NCBI RefSeq assembly: GCF_024498355.1
Contig: NZ_CP101833.1
Span: 1,035,001 to 1,099,000 of the forward strand
Direction of reading: 5' to 3'
DNA: 64,000 nt
From: Bacillus pumilus
Lineage (GTDB): Bacteria > Bacillota > Bacilli > Bacillales > Bacillaceae
The notes beneath the pieces are model-generated. The model searched no databases. It was not told the DNA's origin and worked only from the letters and a program-made list of their open reading frames with translations. The translations under genes were made by a program, and so were the position numbers. This document shows, piece after piece, positions 53,673-62,971 of this stretch; position 1 is the stretch's first letter, and the number at the start of each line of letters is the position of its first letter.

Positions 53673-54608
53673 TTAATAATTCAGGTCACGGTTGTATTCA
53701 TATTCAAAGGTGAGCTGCAAGTTTTTAATCGACACAACGCCCACTTTGATTAATCGTCCACCAATCAACTGAGGAACCTCTGTCGCATTGAAAGACACAA
53801 AAAAGCGATCTTTTGCCGGAACCTGACTTGTTTTATAAGAAGAGATGTCCACTTTTTGTCCATTCCAAGGTACGTTCACTGTCCCGTCTTTTAAGGAAGA
53901 AACGGTGAATACATAATTGTGTGCGTTTGTACTGCCTTTTTCAGCTTCTAAGGAAAGACCAGTCACGACGGCATCCTGAGGCAAGCTGCTTAAATCAAAA
54001 GAAGAATTTGGAGAACCGGATTCATTGAAGCTGTTAAGTGTGGCAGGTGATCCATATCGTTTGGTTGTGCCTTTTTCAATGCTTTTATCAAACACAATAC
54101 GATACATGTTATCTTCTTCATTTAATAATCGTTTTGGTTTAACGGATAGGTAGTAATCAGTGCTGGCGGCAATTTTCGGCATATGAATGATCTCGTTTTG
54201 GTTGTTTGTCCGCACAGAGGAAGACACAAGTGACCCGTTCTTATTGTAAAGGTAGAGGTCGAAATCATTTCCAGACTTCACATTCACGAGTTTAATAGAA
54301 AAGCGGCCATCTGCTCCATCAAATTTGGAGCTGGTGAAACGGTAAAAATCGATGTCATCCATAGAAGAGATACTGCCCTCATGATATAAATACGTTTTAC
54401 TCAGATGAAGGGAATGCTGTAAGAATTGAGCTTTTTCCATCGTATCATTGTTTGCATAATCACTGTCAGGGTACAGGTGCTCTAATTCTTCTGTATAATA
54501 TTTTGTTTGTTTCGTAGAGGCTTCACTTGCTTGTGCAGGTGATTGAAAGAGAGGTGTAGCGATGAAGAGGCCGGTAAGCAGTAAAATCCCCATTTTCTTT
54601 TTGAACAT
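53673..54608 (-). CDS. Secreted protein with a PPC-like domain
   Basis: The 311-residue protein has a Sec signal peptide (KKKMGILLLTGLFIATPLF, cleavage likely after AQA). Residues about 35-170 read like a bacterial pre-peptidase C-terminal (PPC) domain: ANNDTMEKAQFL, DIDFYRFTS, FDLYLYNKNGSLV and DYYLSVK. The C-terminal half (about 190-311) is beta-rich and could be a P-domain-like or carbohydrate-binding fold. No protease catalytic domain is attached. The ATG at 54608 follows AAAGGAG by nine bases. Confidence 0.78.
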   Translation of the reverse strand: MFKKKMGILLLTGLFIATPLFQSPAQASEASTKQTKYYTEELEHLYPDSDYANNDTMEKAQFLQHSLHLSKTYLYHEGSISSMDDIDFYRFTSSKFDGADGRFSIKLVNVKSGNDFDLYLYNKNGSLVSSSVRTNNQNEIIHMPKIAASTDYYLSVKPKRLLNEEDNMYRIVFDKSIEKGTTKRYGSPATLNSFNESGSPNSSFDLSSLPQDAVVTGLSLEAEKGSTNAHNYVFTVSSLKDGTVNVPWNGQKVDISSYKTSQVPAKDRFFVSFNATEVPQLIGGRLIKVGVVSIKNLQLTFEYEYNRDLNY

Positions 54609-54694
54609 GACAAACATCTCCTTTTGAGTGAATGACTTTTATTTGTAATATCGGTAAATAATATTAAATATTGATATTTATCCCAATATTTATC

Positions 54695-54720
54695 AAAAAA
54701 GAACCTCCAATCACGGAGGT
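54695..54720 (-). terminator. Rho-independent terminator of metH
   Basis: Read on the minus strand, ACCTCC-GTGATT-GGAGGT is followed by TTCTTTTTT, seven bases after the metH stop. Confidence 0.88.
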
Positions 54721-54726
54721 CCTGCA

Positions 54727-57700
54727 TTAATGAACATTAAAATATCGAGCTTCAGGATGAGAAACGACGATCGCTGAAACAGATGCTTCAGGTTCCATCA
54801 TGAAGCCTTCTGTCAGATAGATGCCGATTTTTTCAGGCTGAAGCAGGTGGAACAGCTTTTCTTGGTCTTCAAGATTTGGACACGCTGGATAGCCAAAGGA
54901 ATAGCGCTGCCCTTGATATTTGGCCTGGAACCGCTTGTCCATTGTGAAATCGACTGGGTCAGGGAAGCCCCATTTGTCACGAATCACTTGGTGGGTTCTT
55001 TCAGCTAAGCCTTCTGCAAGCTCAAGCGCCAGTGCTTGGACAGCATGCATTTTTAAATAATCACCTTCTTGCTTAAATTGCTGCGCCACTTCACGTATGC
55101 GCGCACCAGCTGTGACGGCAAATAAGGCGATATAATCTTTCTCATTTTCTTCGCTTTTCCGCACATAGTCTGAAATGGAGCGGTATGGAAGTTTCTCCTG
55201 TCTTGGAAATTGAAATGTTTCAATGATGCGATCAGGCGCTTCCGGATCATAAATATGCAGATCATTCTCGTTTGAACTGGCAGGGAAGAATTGATAAACA
55301 AATGCCGGTGCAAACCAGCCTTTCTCTCTGCCTTCCTGAAGAAGGTCTGTGACAAGCTGTTTTAGCTCCAATGCTTTTGGGTGCTGTTCAGCTAATAATG
55401 TTTTGACCTTTCCTTTTAAGCCGAGGTGATGACCAATAAGCATTTGCTCATTCACATAGGGCATAATATGATGCAAATCGATGTCACGCACATAATGGCG
55501 TTTTGTATTTTCTGGCGTGAAAACCGGCGCCTGCGGGAGTGCCGCGCGTTTTTCCAGTAATTCAATGACGGCTTTCGGCTGTTTCACTTCTTTCTCTTTG
55601 ATAAGTGCCTCTTGTTCCGCTGAGGGCTTTGTTTGAAATTGAAGAGGGTTTGCTTTTAACTCATTGGCTAATGACAGGCCGTCCATTGCATCTTTTGCAT
55701 AAAGGACGGGTCCGTCATAATGAGGCGAAATTTTCATCTTCGTAAATTTCCGTGAAAGAGCAGCACCGCCGACCAAAATGGGAACGGAGATGTTCGCTTT
55801 TTGTAAATCTTGAGCGGTCAGTACCATTTGCTGTGCTGACTTGACAAGTAATCCGGATAATCCGATCATATCTGGTTTTTCCTTTTGCACAGCTTCGATC
55901 AATGTTTGAGGTGTGACTTTGATCCCGAGATCGACCACTTGAAAGCCATTATTGCTCAAAATGATGTCGACAAGGTTTTTCCCGATATCATGGACATCTC
56001 CTTTAACCGTCGCAAGGAGAATCTTCCCTTTGCCGCTTGCATGCTGCTTTTCCATATATTGCTCAAGATACGAAACAGATGCTTTCATGACCTCTGCCGA
56101 TTGAAGCACTTCAGCCACAATCAATTCGTTTTGATTAAAAAGACGTCCAACTTCAGCCATTCCCTGCATCAAGGGTCCATTGATGATATGAAGAGGTGAT
56201 TCGAATTGGTCTAAGGCAAGGGACAGATCATCAATCAGCCCTTCTTTTGTTCCTTCGACGACGTATAACGCCAGCCTCTCATCAAGCGATAAGGAGACCT
56301 TTGGTTTTTTCTCCGTTTTCTTTTTCCCGCGGTAAAATTGGGTGAATTCGGCAAGGGTTTGATCATTTGTTTCATAAAGTAATGTTTCAGCTAGCTTGAT
56401 TTCTTCCTTTGGAATCGAAGCGAAACGTTCAAGTTTTTCAGTATTAACGATTGCATAATCAAGTCCTGCTTGGACGCAGTGATACAAATAGACGGAGTTC
56501 AAGATCTCTCTGCCAACAGGCGGGAGTCCGAAAGACACGTTACTAATGCCTAAAATCGTGAGACACTCAGGCAGTGTTTCCTTGATCATTTTGATGCCTT
56601 TGATCGTTTCTTCGGCAGCGCCAATATACTGCGCGTCTCCAGTGCCTACCGGAAAGACGAGTGGATCAAAAATGATGTCACTTGAGGGAATTCCATATTT
56701 CTTCGTTAAGAGATCATGAGAACGTACGGCAATCTCGAGCTTTCGTTCTGCTGTTACAGCCATCCCTGTTTCATCGATCGTGCCGACAACAAGTGCGCCG
56801 CCATATAGTTTCACAAGCGGAAGAATTTCTTCAAACCGTTCTTCGCCATCCTCGAGATTAATGGAATTGATGATGGCTTTCCCTTGGGAGTACGTGAGTG
56901 CCTTTTCAATCACGTGTTTATCCGTTGAATCAATGACAAAAGGAGCTTTGACTTTTTTCATGGCCTCTTGTAAAAAGCCTTCCATGTCTGCTGCCTCGTC
57001 ACGGTCTGGATCAGCGAGACACACATCAATGACGTGAGCGCCATTTTTCACCTGTGCACGAGCAATTTCTGACGCTTCTTCAAACTTTTGTTCCGCAATC
57101 AGCCGTTTGAATTTCCGGGAGCCAATGACATTTGTCCGTTCACCTACAAAAAGCGGACGCATTGCTTCTTCATAAATTAGGGGGTCAATTCCTGATACGG
57201 TATGCTGTGACGATTCATGAACCATGCGGCGCGGCTGGAGCGAGCGCACTTCGTCTGATAATGCCTGAATATGTGCAGGTGTTGTTCCGCAGCAGCCCCC
57301 GACGATATTTAACCAGCCTTCCTGTGCGAAGGCGGCGATTTTTTTAGCAAGGGAAGCAGGGGATTCGTGATATTGTCCTTCTTCATCTGGGAGACCAGCA
57401 TTTGGATAGCAGCTAACAGCTGACTTTGCGATGGAGGAGAGTGTGCGGATATGGTCTGTCATAAATTCTGGACCAGTTGCACAGTTTAGGCCAACGCTGA
57501 TTGGTTTCATATGCTCAAGAGAGATATAAAAGGCTTCAATATCTTGACCGGCAAGGGTGGTGCCCATTGGTTCAATCGTACCTGATACCATGAGTGGTAA
57601 TTGAATGCCGGTCGCGTTAAAGGCTTTCTGAATGCCCATGAATCCAGCTTTTACATTCAGCATGTCTTGGCTTGTTTCTAAAAGAAGGGCATCACATTTG

Positions 57701-58155
57701 CCATCAATGAGTGCGCGAGCCTGCTCTTCATAGTTTCTGACGAGCTCTTCAAAGGTTGTGCCGCCTGTCACAGATAATGTTTTAGTTGTAGGCCCCATTG
57801 CGCCTACAACAAAACGAGGCCACTCCGGTGTGGAGAAACGATCTGCTTCATTCTTTGCCAGCTGAGCAGCTCGTACGTTGAGTTCATAGGCGAGATGGCC
57901 AAGCCCATATTCATCAAGGACGAGCTTTGTAGCGCCGAACGTATTCGTTTCAATGAAATCCGCACTTGCTTCAAGATATTCCCGGTGGATTGTGGAGATG
58001 ATGTGAGGGGCTGTCATGTTCAAATATTCGTTACAGCCCTCATACTCTTCTCCGCCAAAGTCCTCTGCTGTGAGATTGGCGTTTTGAATCATTGTGCCCA
58101 TTGCACCATCAAGGACAAGGATGCGTCTCTTGAGCTGTTCAGTGATAGTTGACAT
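54727..58155 (-). CDS. metH: Cobalamin-dependent methionine synthase MetH
   Basis: The 1142-residue enzyme has all four modules: homocysteine domain with zinc cysteines (GLNCAT at about 222 and GGCCGT at about 286), pterin domain (about 330-600), cobalamin domain with [10 protein letters not shown] (the DxHxxG His at about 722), and the SAM-binding reactivation domain near the end ([15 protein letters not shown]). It moves methyl from methyl-tetrahydrofolate to homocysteine through B12. It overlaps yitJ by 17 bases, so both follow the S-box riboswitch. B. subtilis lacks MetH and uses MetE. Confidence 0.96.
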   Translation of the reverse strand: MSTITEQLKRRILVLDGAMGTMIQNANLTAEDFGGEEYEGCNEYLNMTAPHIISTIHREYLEASADFIETNTFGATKLVLDEYGLGHLAYELNVRAAQLAKNEADRFSTPEWPRFVVGAMGPTTKTLSVTGGTTFEELVRNYEEQARALIDGKCDALLLETSQDMLNVKAGFMGIQKAFNATGIQLPLMVSGTIEPMGTTLAGQDIEAFYISLEHMKPISVGLNCATGPEFMTDHIRTLSSIAKSAVSCYPNAGLPDEEGQYHESPASLAKKIAAFAQEGWLNIVGGCCGTTPAHIQALSDEVRSLQPRRMVHESSQHTVSGIDPLIYEEAMRPLFVGERTNVIGSRKFKRLIAEQKFEEASEIARAQVKNGAHVIDVCLADPDRDEAADMEGFLQEAMKKVKAPFVIDSTDKHVIEKALTYSQGKAIINSINLEDGEERFEEILPLVKLYGGALVVGTIDETGMAVTAERKLEIAVRSHDLLTKKYGIPSSDIIFDPLVFPVGTGDAQYIGAAEETIKGIKMIKETLPECLTILGISNVSFGLPPVGREILNSVYLYHCVQAGLDYAIVNTEKLERFASIPKEEIKLAETLLYETNDQTLAEFTQFYRGKKKTEKKPKVSLSLDERLALYVVEGTKEGLIDDLSLALDQFESPLHIINGPLMQGMAEVGRLFNQNELIVAEVLQSAEVMKASVSYLEQYMEKQHASGKGKILLATVKGDVHDIGKNLVDIILSNNGFQVVDLGIKVTPQTLIEAVQKEKPDMIGLSGLLVKSAQQMVLTAQDLQKANISVPILVGGAALSRKFTKMKISPHYDGPVLYAKDAMDGLSLANELKANPLQFQTKPSAEQEALIKEKEVKQPKAVIELLEKRAALPQAPVFTPENTKRHYVRDIDLHHIMPYVNEQMLIGHHLGLKGKVKTLLAEQHPKALELKQLVTDLLQEGREKGWFAPAFVYQFFPASSNENDLHIYDPEAPDRIIETFQFPRQEKLPYRSISDYVRKSEENEKDYIALFAVTAGARIREVAQQFKQEGDYLKMHAVQALALELAEGLAERTHQVIRDKWGFPDPVDFTMDKRFQAKYQGQRYSFGYPACPNLEDQEKLFHLLQPEKIGIYLTEGFMMEPEASVSAIVVSHPEARYFNVH

Positions 58156-59980
58156 GTACGTTTGGCTCCTTTTCTTTCTGATGGATGTAGGTTGTCAGTT
58201 CTGCTGTTAAATCTGATCGAAGGAAAGGGGTAATTAAATAAATGCCATTAAACAATTCGCAGGCTGTATCTAATAAAGAGCGGGCAATCGCTAAGCCTTC
58301 TGCTCGCTGCTTTTCCTTATCCTCGCCAGCCTTGACCATAATGTCACGAATGGAATCAGATAATTTGATGCCTGGAATTTCATGATGAATAAACTCTGCA
58401 TTTCGGCTGCTTGTTAACGGCATAATGCCGATGTAAATCGGTTTATCCAAATGACGGCTTTCCTCATGAATTTTCACTAGCTGTTCCTCTGAATAAACAG
58501 GCTGTGAGATGAAATAATCAGCGCCGTATTCTATTTTTTTCTCAAGACGTTTTACTGCTTTATCAATATGACGTACATTTGGATTAAACGCGCCAGCCAC
58601 TGAAAAATTGGTCTTTTTGCCAAGCGGCTTCCCAGAGAAAGAAAGTCCTTCGTTAAACTGTTTGATGAGACGAATCAAATCAAAGGAGGTTAAATCATAA
58701 ACAGATGTTGCACCTGGGAAGTCACCAATTTTAGACGGGTCGCCTGTAATGGCTAAAATATCGGTTAATCCGAGAGTGTCGAGTCCCATCAAATGGGATT
58801 GTAGCCCAATCAAATTACGATCACGACACGTGATATGGACAAGTGAACGCATATCAAGCTGCTGTTTCAATAATGCACCGCAAGCCACATTGCTAATGCG
58901 CGGAGTCGCAAGAGAATTATCAGCTAACGTCAGGGCATCAATGCCTGCACTCTTTAATTCATTTGCTGCGACAAGGAATTTTTCAAAGTTCAGCTTCTTT
59001 GGCGGGTCCAGCTCTACGATAATCGATCGTTTTTTAACAGCCAGCTCGTCAAGTCCAGGTTCAGTGCGCTGGTCTTGGATCGAAATGATTTCTTCTTTTA
59101 ATACTTTCACTTCTTTTTCAGTGATCGGTGCTAAATCTTTAACTGCTTCAGCCATTGCGTTAATATGCTGAGGCGTCGTTCCGCAGCAGCCTCCGATAAT
59201 GCGTGCGCCTTGATTTCTAAACTCTAGTGCACTTTTTCGGAAATAGTCATTATCTGTATCATAGACGAGTCTGCCTTCTTCAAGAGACGGGAGACTGCTG
59301 TTAGGATAGACAGATAAATGAGAATTTTCCAAAATCGGAACGCCTTCGAGTGCCTGAATCATATGATAAGGGCCCAGCCTGCAGTTGATCCCAACGACAT
59401 CAGCGCCAAGAGAGGATAATTCAGATAAACCGTCCTTCAGCGGTGTACCGTCCTGCAAAACACCTTGCTCGTGCATGGATACGTTCATGACAATCGGGAG
59501 AGTCGTTTCTTTGCGCGCAATTTCGAGAACGGCCTTCGCCTCTTCCATATCATAATACGTTTCAAGCAATAATCCGTCAGGCTGTTCATTTAATAGGATG
59601 TACAGCTGCTCTCTAAAGCTTCGTTTGATCTCGTCTATCGAGTAGGCATTTTTGTTAAACGTTCGAATGCCGCCAATCGTTCCGAGTACATAAGCTGAGC
59701 CAGCGGCAGCTTTTGCAATTTGTACCGCTTTTGTATTGATACGTTTTGTTTCTTCCTCTAAGCCGTAGCGGGATAGTTTAATATAATTCGCACCGTACGT
59801 GTTCGTTTGGATGATGTCAGCTCCAGCCTGCACATACGCCTCATGCACTCTTTTCACTTCATCTTCTTTTGATAAATTTAGTTCTTCAAAGCACCGGTCA
59901 ATGCCGTAAGAGTATAAAAGTGTTCCCATTGCTCCGTCAGCAATCAATACGCGATTTTGTAAGTCTTGTAATAGGCCCAT
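58139..59980 (-). CDS. yitJ: Bifunctional homocysteine S-methyltransferase / methylene-THF reductase YitJ
   Basis: The 613-residue fusion protein has an N-terminal homocysteine methyltransferase domain (about 1-290; [10 protein letters not shown] is the zinc motif near residue 262) and a C-terminal MTHFR domain (about 320-600; [29 protein letters not shown] and [10 protein letters not shown]). It reduces methylene-THF to methyl-THF, the substrate of MetH encoded next. The ATG follows AAGGAGG by six bases. An S-box riboswitch precedes it, as for B. subtilis yitJ. Confidence 0.95.
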   Translation of the reverse strand: MGLLQDLQNRVLIADGAMGTLLYSYGIDRCFEELNLSKEDEVKRVHEAYVQAGADIIQTNTYGANYIKLSRYGLEEETKRINTKAVQIAKAAAGSAYVLGTIGGIRTFNKNAYSIDEIKRSFREQLYILLNEQPDGLLLETYYDMEEAKAVLEIARKETTLPIVMNVSMHEQGVLQDGTPLKDGLSELSSLGADVVGINCRLGPYHMIQALEGVPILENSHLSVYPNSSLPSLEEGRLVYDTDNDYFRKSALEFRNQGARIIGGCCGTTPQHINAMAEAVKDLAPITEKEVKVLKEEIISIQDQRTEPGLDELAVKKRSIIVELDPPKKLNFEKFLVAANELKSAGIDALTLADNSLATPRISNVACGALLKQQLDMRSLVHITCRDRNLIGLQSHLMGLDTLGLTDILAITGDPSKIGDFPGATSVYDLTSFDLIRLIKQFNEGLSFSGKPLGKKTNFSVAGAFNPNVRHIDKAVKRLEKKIEYGADYFISQPVYSEEQLVKIHEESRHLDKPIYIGIMPLTSSRNAEFIHHEIPGIKLSDSIRDIMVKAGEDKEKQRAEGLAIARSLLDTACELFNGIYLITPFLRSDLTAELTTYIHQKEKEPNVHVNYH

Positions 59981-60005
59981 TGTATTCCTCCTTATTTCTA
60001 TGTAA

Positions 60006-60175
60006 CAAAAAAAGCCTTCTGATAAGAAGAAGACTTTTTGGCTGTATCGTAATTCTTCTCCTTATCTTCCAAGCAGTTGCTTGCTGGATTTAGCACCTTG
60101 GTCATAGAAAATACATTTCTACTACACCGGTTGCTGAGGCTTCACAGGGCCAGTCCCTCTGCCTCTCTTGATAAG
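60006..60175 (-). promoter_or_regulatory. SAM-I (S-box) riboswitch with terminator
   Basis: Read on the minus strand: CTTATCAAGAGAGGCAGAGG, then GACTGGCCC, GAAGCCTCAGCAACCGG and AAGGTGCTAAATCCAGC, closing with GATAAG (aptamer 60061-60175). These are the conserved S-box elements. Downstream, AGTCTTCT-n-AGAAGGCT with a T-run (60006-60034) is the terminator that forms when SAM is bound. It should switch off yitJ-metH when methionine/SAM is plentiful. Confidence 0.95.
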
Positions 60176-60258
60176 AAAGCGATATGAACATGTCAATGAA
60201 TTGAACTTCCATCAACTGTAACGAAAAAATCGAAAATAATCAATGGAAAATTTAAAAT

Positions 60259-60750
60259 TTATCGAAAATTTATAAATTGGACGTCAATCGGCAAATCTGC
60301 TTTGCGCATGAGTGAAATGACCTCTTGTAAATCATCTTTATTTTTCCCTGTTACACGCACTTGGTCATCCTGAAACTGCGACTTCACTTTGATCCCAGAT
60401 TGCTTAATGAGTGCGTTGATCTTTTTGGCATTGTCTTTATCGATACCGCTAATCAGCTTGGCACGCTGGCGTACTGTTCCGCCTAGGGCATGTTCGGTTT
60501 TTCCGTAGTCGATGTTTTTAGTTGGTACATTTCGTTTAATCAGCTTTGTCACAAGCACATCTTTTAGCTGTTCAAGCTTGAAGTCATCATCTGAGGTGAG
60601 AACGAGCTCTTCTTTTTCAAGTGAAATATCACTTTTACTTCCTTTAAAATCATAACGATTTTTAATTTCTTTTAGCGCTGCTTGAATGGCGTTTTGCACC
60701 TCTGGCAGTTCCACCTTCGATACAATATCAAATGAACTTTCTTTTGCCAT
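60259..60750 (-). CDS. yitK: UPF0234/YajQ-family nucleotide-binding protein YitK
   Basis: The 163-residue protein matches the YajQ family: [19 protein letters not shown] at the start, [36 protein letters not shown] centre, and [20 protein letters not shown] near the end. YajQ proteins bind nucleic acid or nucleotides (cyclic di-GMP in some bacteria); the role in Bacillus is unsettled. The position between yitJ and yitL matches B. subtilis. Confidence 0.94.
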   Translation of the reverse strand: MAKESSFDIVSKVELPEVQNAIQAALKEIKNRYDFKGSKSDISLEKEELVLTSDDDFKLEQLKDVLVTKLIKRNVPTKNIDYGKTEHALGGTVRQRAKLISGIDKDNAKKINALIKQSGIKVKSQFQDDQVRVTGKNKDDLQEVISLMRKADLPIDVQFINFR

Positions 60751-60987
60751 AACACATGACCTCCAAGTATAGATATTGCGTCTATTTTATCATGCAAACA
60801 GGGCAAGAAGAAGCTTTATCATATAGACAAATCAAAGAGTTCAGCCGCTTGCGGTATAAATCAAGGGAAGTTTGTCCACTTTAGCTAACAGAACTAGAGA
60901 TGTTCATGTTGAAAGAAGTATAGTAGAATAAAGTGAATCAAAAGATGAACGAACGCTCTTTTATGGGCAGATAGGAAGGAAGAGAAC

Positions 60988-61836
60988 ATGAGACCAGGTG
61001 AGCAATTGACCTTGCAAATAGAGAACGAGATGGAGTACGGCTACTTTTTGACAGATGGTGAAGATTCTGTCCTCTTGCATCGCAGTGAGATGACAGAGGA
61101 TATTGATGACAGGGATGAAGTAGAGGTCTACTTATATGTAGATCATGAAGAAAGACTAGCAGCTACGATGAAAATGCCTACAATCAATGCACATACATAT
61201 GGCTGGGTAGAAGTCGTAGACGTTGTAGAAGACATGGGCGCATTTGTCGATGTCGGGCTATCAAAGGATGCACTTGTTGCAACAGAACACCTCCCGCCTT
61301 TTGAGGAAGCATGGCCGAAAAAAGGAGACAAACTCTATTGTATGCTGAAAGTCACAAGCTACGGTAGAATGTTCGCAAAGACAGCCACTGAGGATGTGAT
61401 CAGTGAATTGTTCACTGAGGCGCCAGAAACCTTAATGAACAAAGAAATCACTGGGACAATTTATCGCTTAATTGCGACAGGCTCTTTTATGCTGACAGAT
61501 ACAGGGGTGAGGGGATTTATCCACCGCACAGAACGAAAGGAAGAACCAAGATTAGGATCGGAAGTGACAGGCCGCGTCATTGCGGTGAAAGAGGATGGAA
61601 CCGTGAACGTTTCTTTGCTTCCTAGAAAGCAGGACGCGTTATCTGTTGATGCAGAAGAAATTTTAACCTATATGAGAACGAGAAATGGCGCCATGCCTTA
61701 CTGGGATAAAAGTGATCCAGAAGATATTCGTGAACGATTTCAAATGAGCAAGGCGGCCTTTAAACGCGCATTAGGTCATCTGATGAAAAATGATCTAGTC
61801 TATCAAGAAGAAGGCTGGACCTACGAGAAAAAGTGA
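60988..61836 (+). CDS. yitL: S1-domain RNA-binding protein YitL (CvfB-like)
   Basis: The 282-residue protein has S1-type beta barrels (about 1-60, 70-135 and 145-210; for example GWVEVVDVVEDMGAFVDVGLSKDALV) followed by a winged-helix end (ERFQMSKAAFKRALGHLMKNDLV). This is the layout of CvfB, which binds RNA and affects virulence genes in staphylococci. It is divergent from yitK. The start follows GGAAGGAAGAGAAC. Confidence 0.92.
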   Translation: MRPGEQLTLQIENEMEYGYFLTDGEDSVLLHRSEMTEDIDDRDEVEVYLYVDHEERLAATMKMPTINAHTYGWVEVVDVVEDMGAFVDVGLSKDALVATEHLPPFEEAWPKKGDKLYCMLKVTSYGRMFAKTATEDVISELFTEAPETLMNKEITGTIYRLIATGSFMLTDTGVRGFIHRTERKEEPRLGSEVTGRVIAVKEDGTVNVSLLPRKQDALSVDAEEILTYMRTRNGAMPYWDKSDPEDIRERFQMSKAAFKRALGHLMKNDLVYQEEGWTYEKK

Positions 61837-61855
61837 GCATTTGCTCACTTTTTTT
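61828..61855 (+). terminator. Rho-independent terminator of yitL
   Basis: GTGAGCA-TT-TGCTCAC followed by seven T residues, overlapping the stop codon. Confidence 0.88.
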
Positions 61856-61993
61856 ATTTTTGTCATAAATAATGGGTTTTTTCAGTGAAAAAAGTCATGA
61901 AAAAAGCTGAAAAACCTTCCCTTTATCATTGAAACAACGCCACTCAAATCCGATAAGAAAGGAGTAAGGATGATAAAAGGAGTGTGTTTTTGG

Positions 61994-62971
61994 ATGAAAG
62001 TGAAGGTGTCAATACTTCTGATGGCAGCCATGCTCATGGTACTCGCCTCATGCAGCAATCAACAGGGAGGACCACCGAAGTCAAATGTGAAGCATATTGG
62101 CGTCATGCTGACAGACGATGGTCTTGGTGATCAATCATTTAACGATTCATCATTTAAAGGTTTAGAAAAAGCACGTGACGGGCTTGGCATTGAATTTGAT
62201 TATAGAGAAATTGCAGAAACGGATACATACGAAAAAGGACTGGCAGAGCTCGTAAAAGATGGCAATGACCTGATCATCGGTGTAGGCTTCAGTATGCAAG
62301 AAGACTTAGAAAAAGTCGCAAAAAAATATCCAAAGAAGCAATTCTTGCTGATTGATGCCGTATCTGAGCTGAAAAATGTGACCTCCGTGACGTTTAAAGA
62401 AGAGCAAGGCAGCTATTTAGCAGGGGCACTTGCTGCCATGACAACGAAAAGTGATGTCATTGGATTTGTTGGCGGCGTCGATGCGGATGTCATTCATCGT
62501 TTTGAAAAAGGATTTCAAAAAGGTGCCAAATCTGTGAATCCGAAAATCAATATCTTATCCACCTATGCAGGTACATTTAGCGACGCAGGCAAAGGTAGTA
62601 AAATTGCCAAAGAAATGATCAAAAAGAAAGCAGATGTTTTATATGCCGCAGCCGGCTATACGGGTGTTGGTGTATTAAAAGAAGCACAATCACAAGGCAA
62701 ATATGCAATTGGCGTAGACAGCGATCAGTACTATACGGCTGAGAAAGCTGTGATTTCATCCATGGTCAAAAAAGTCGATGAAGTGGTCTATCAATTCAGC
62801 GAACAGCTCGTAAAGAACAATCAAATCAAAAGTGGGCATATCGTCTATGACTTAAGCAATGACGGAATCGATATGGCCAGAATCCGGGTGCTCAAGGATG
62901 CTGAGAAATTGACCAAAAAATTAAATGGACTGAAGCAGACGCTTCTGAAAGAAGAGGGGGCAGCATCATGA
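61994..62971 (+). CDS. BMP-family substrate-binding lipoprotein
   Basis: The 325-residue protein has a lipobox (LASC, lipidated Cys20) and a BmpA/Med-type binding fold: IGVMLTDDGLGDQSFNDSSF at the start, LIIGVGFSMQEDLEKVAKKYP in the middle and AIGVDSDQYY near the end. BMP proteins usually bind nucleosides and serve ABC importers. I prefer the ATG at 61994 because it gives a normal lipoprotein signal; the ATG at 61970 lies five bases after GGAG and is the alternative. Its stop overlaps the start of a chemoreceptor gene (ATGA), and no ABC permease or ATPase genes are beside it within the window. Confidence 0.88.
   Translation: MKVKVSILLMAAMLMVLASCSNQQGGPPKSNVKHIGVMLTDDGLGDQSFNDSSFKGLEKARDGLGIEFDYREIAETDTYEKGLAELVKDGNDLIIGVGFSMQEDLEKVAKKYPKKQFLLIDAVSELKNVTSVTFKEEQGSYLAGALAAMTTKSDVIGFVGGVDADVIHRFEKGFQKGAKSVNPKINILSTYAGTFSDAGKGSKIAKEMIKKKADVLYAAAGYTGVGVLKEAQSQGKYAIGVDSDQYYTAEKAVISSMVKKVDEVVYQFSEQLVKNNQIKSGHIVYDLSNDGIDMARIRVLKDAEKLTKKLNGLKQTLLKEEGAAS

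Noticed and set aside
53490..53753. An 87-codon plus-strand frame across repeat copy C
   Set aside because: It spans the repeat, the duplicated terminator and the end of the PPC-like gene, has no ribosome binding site, and is not kept in copy A.
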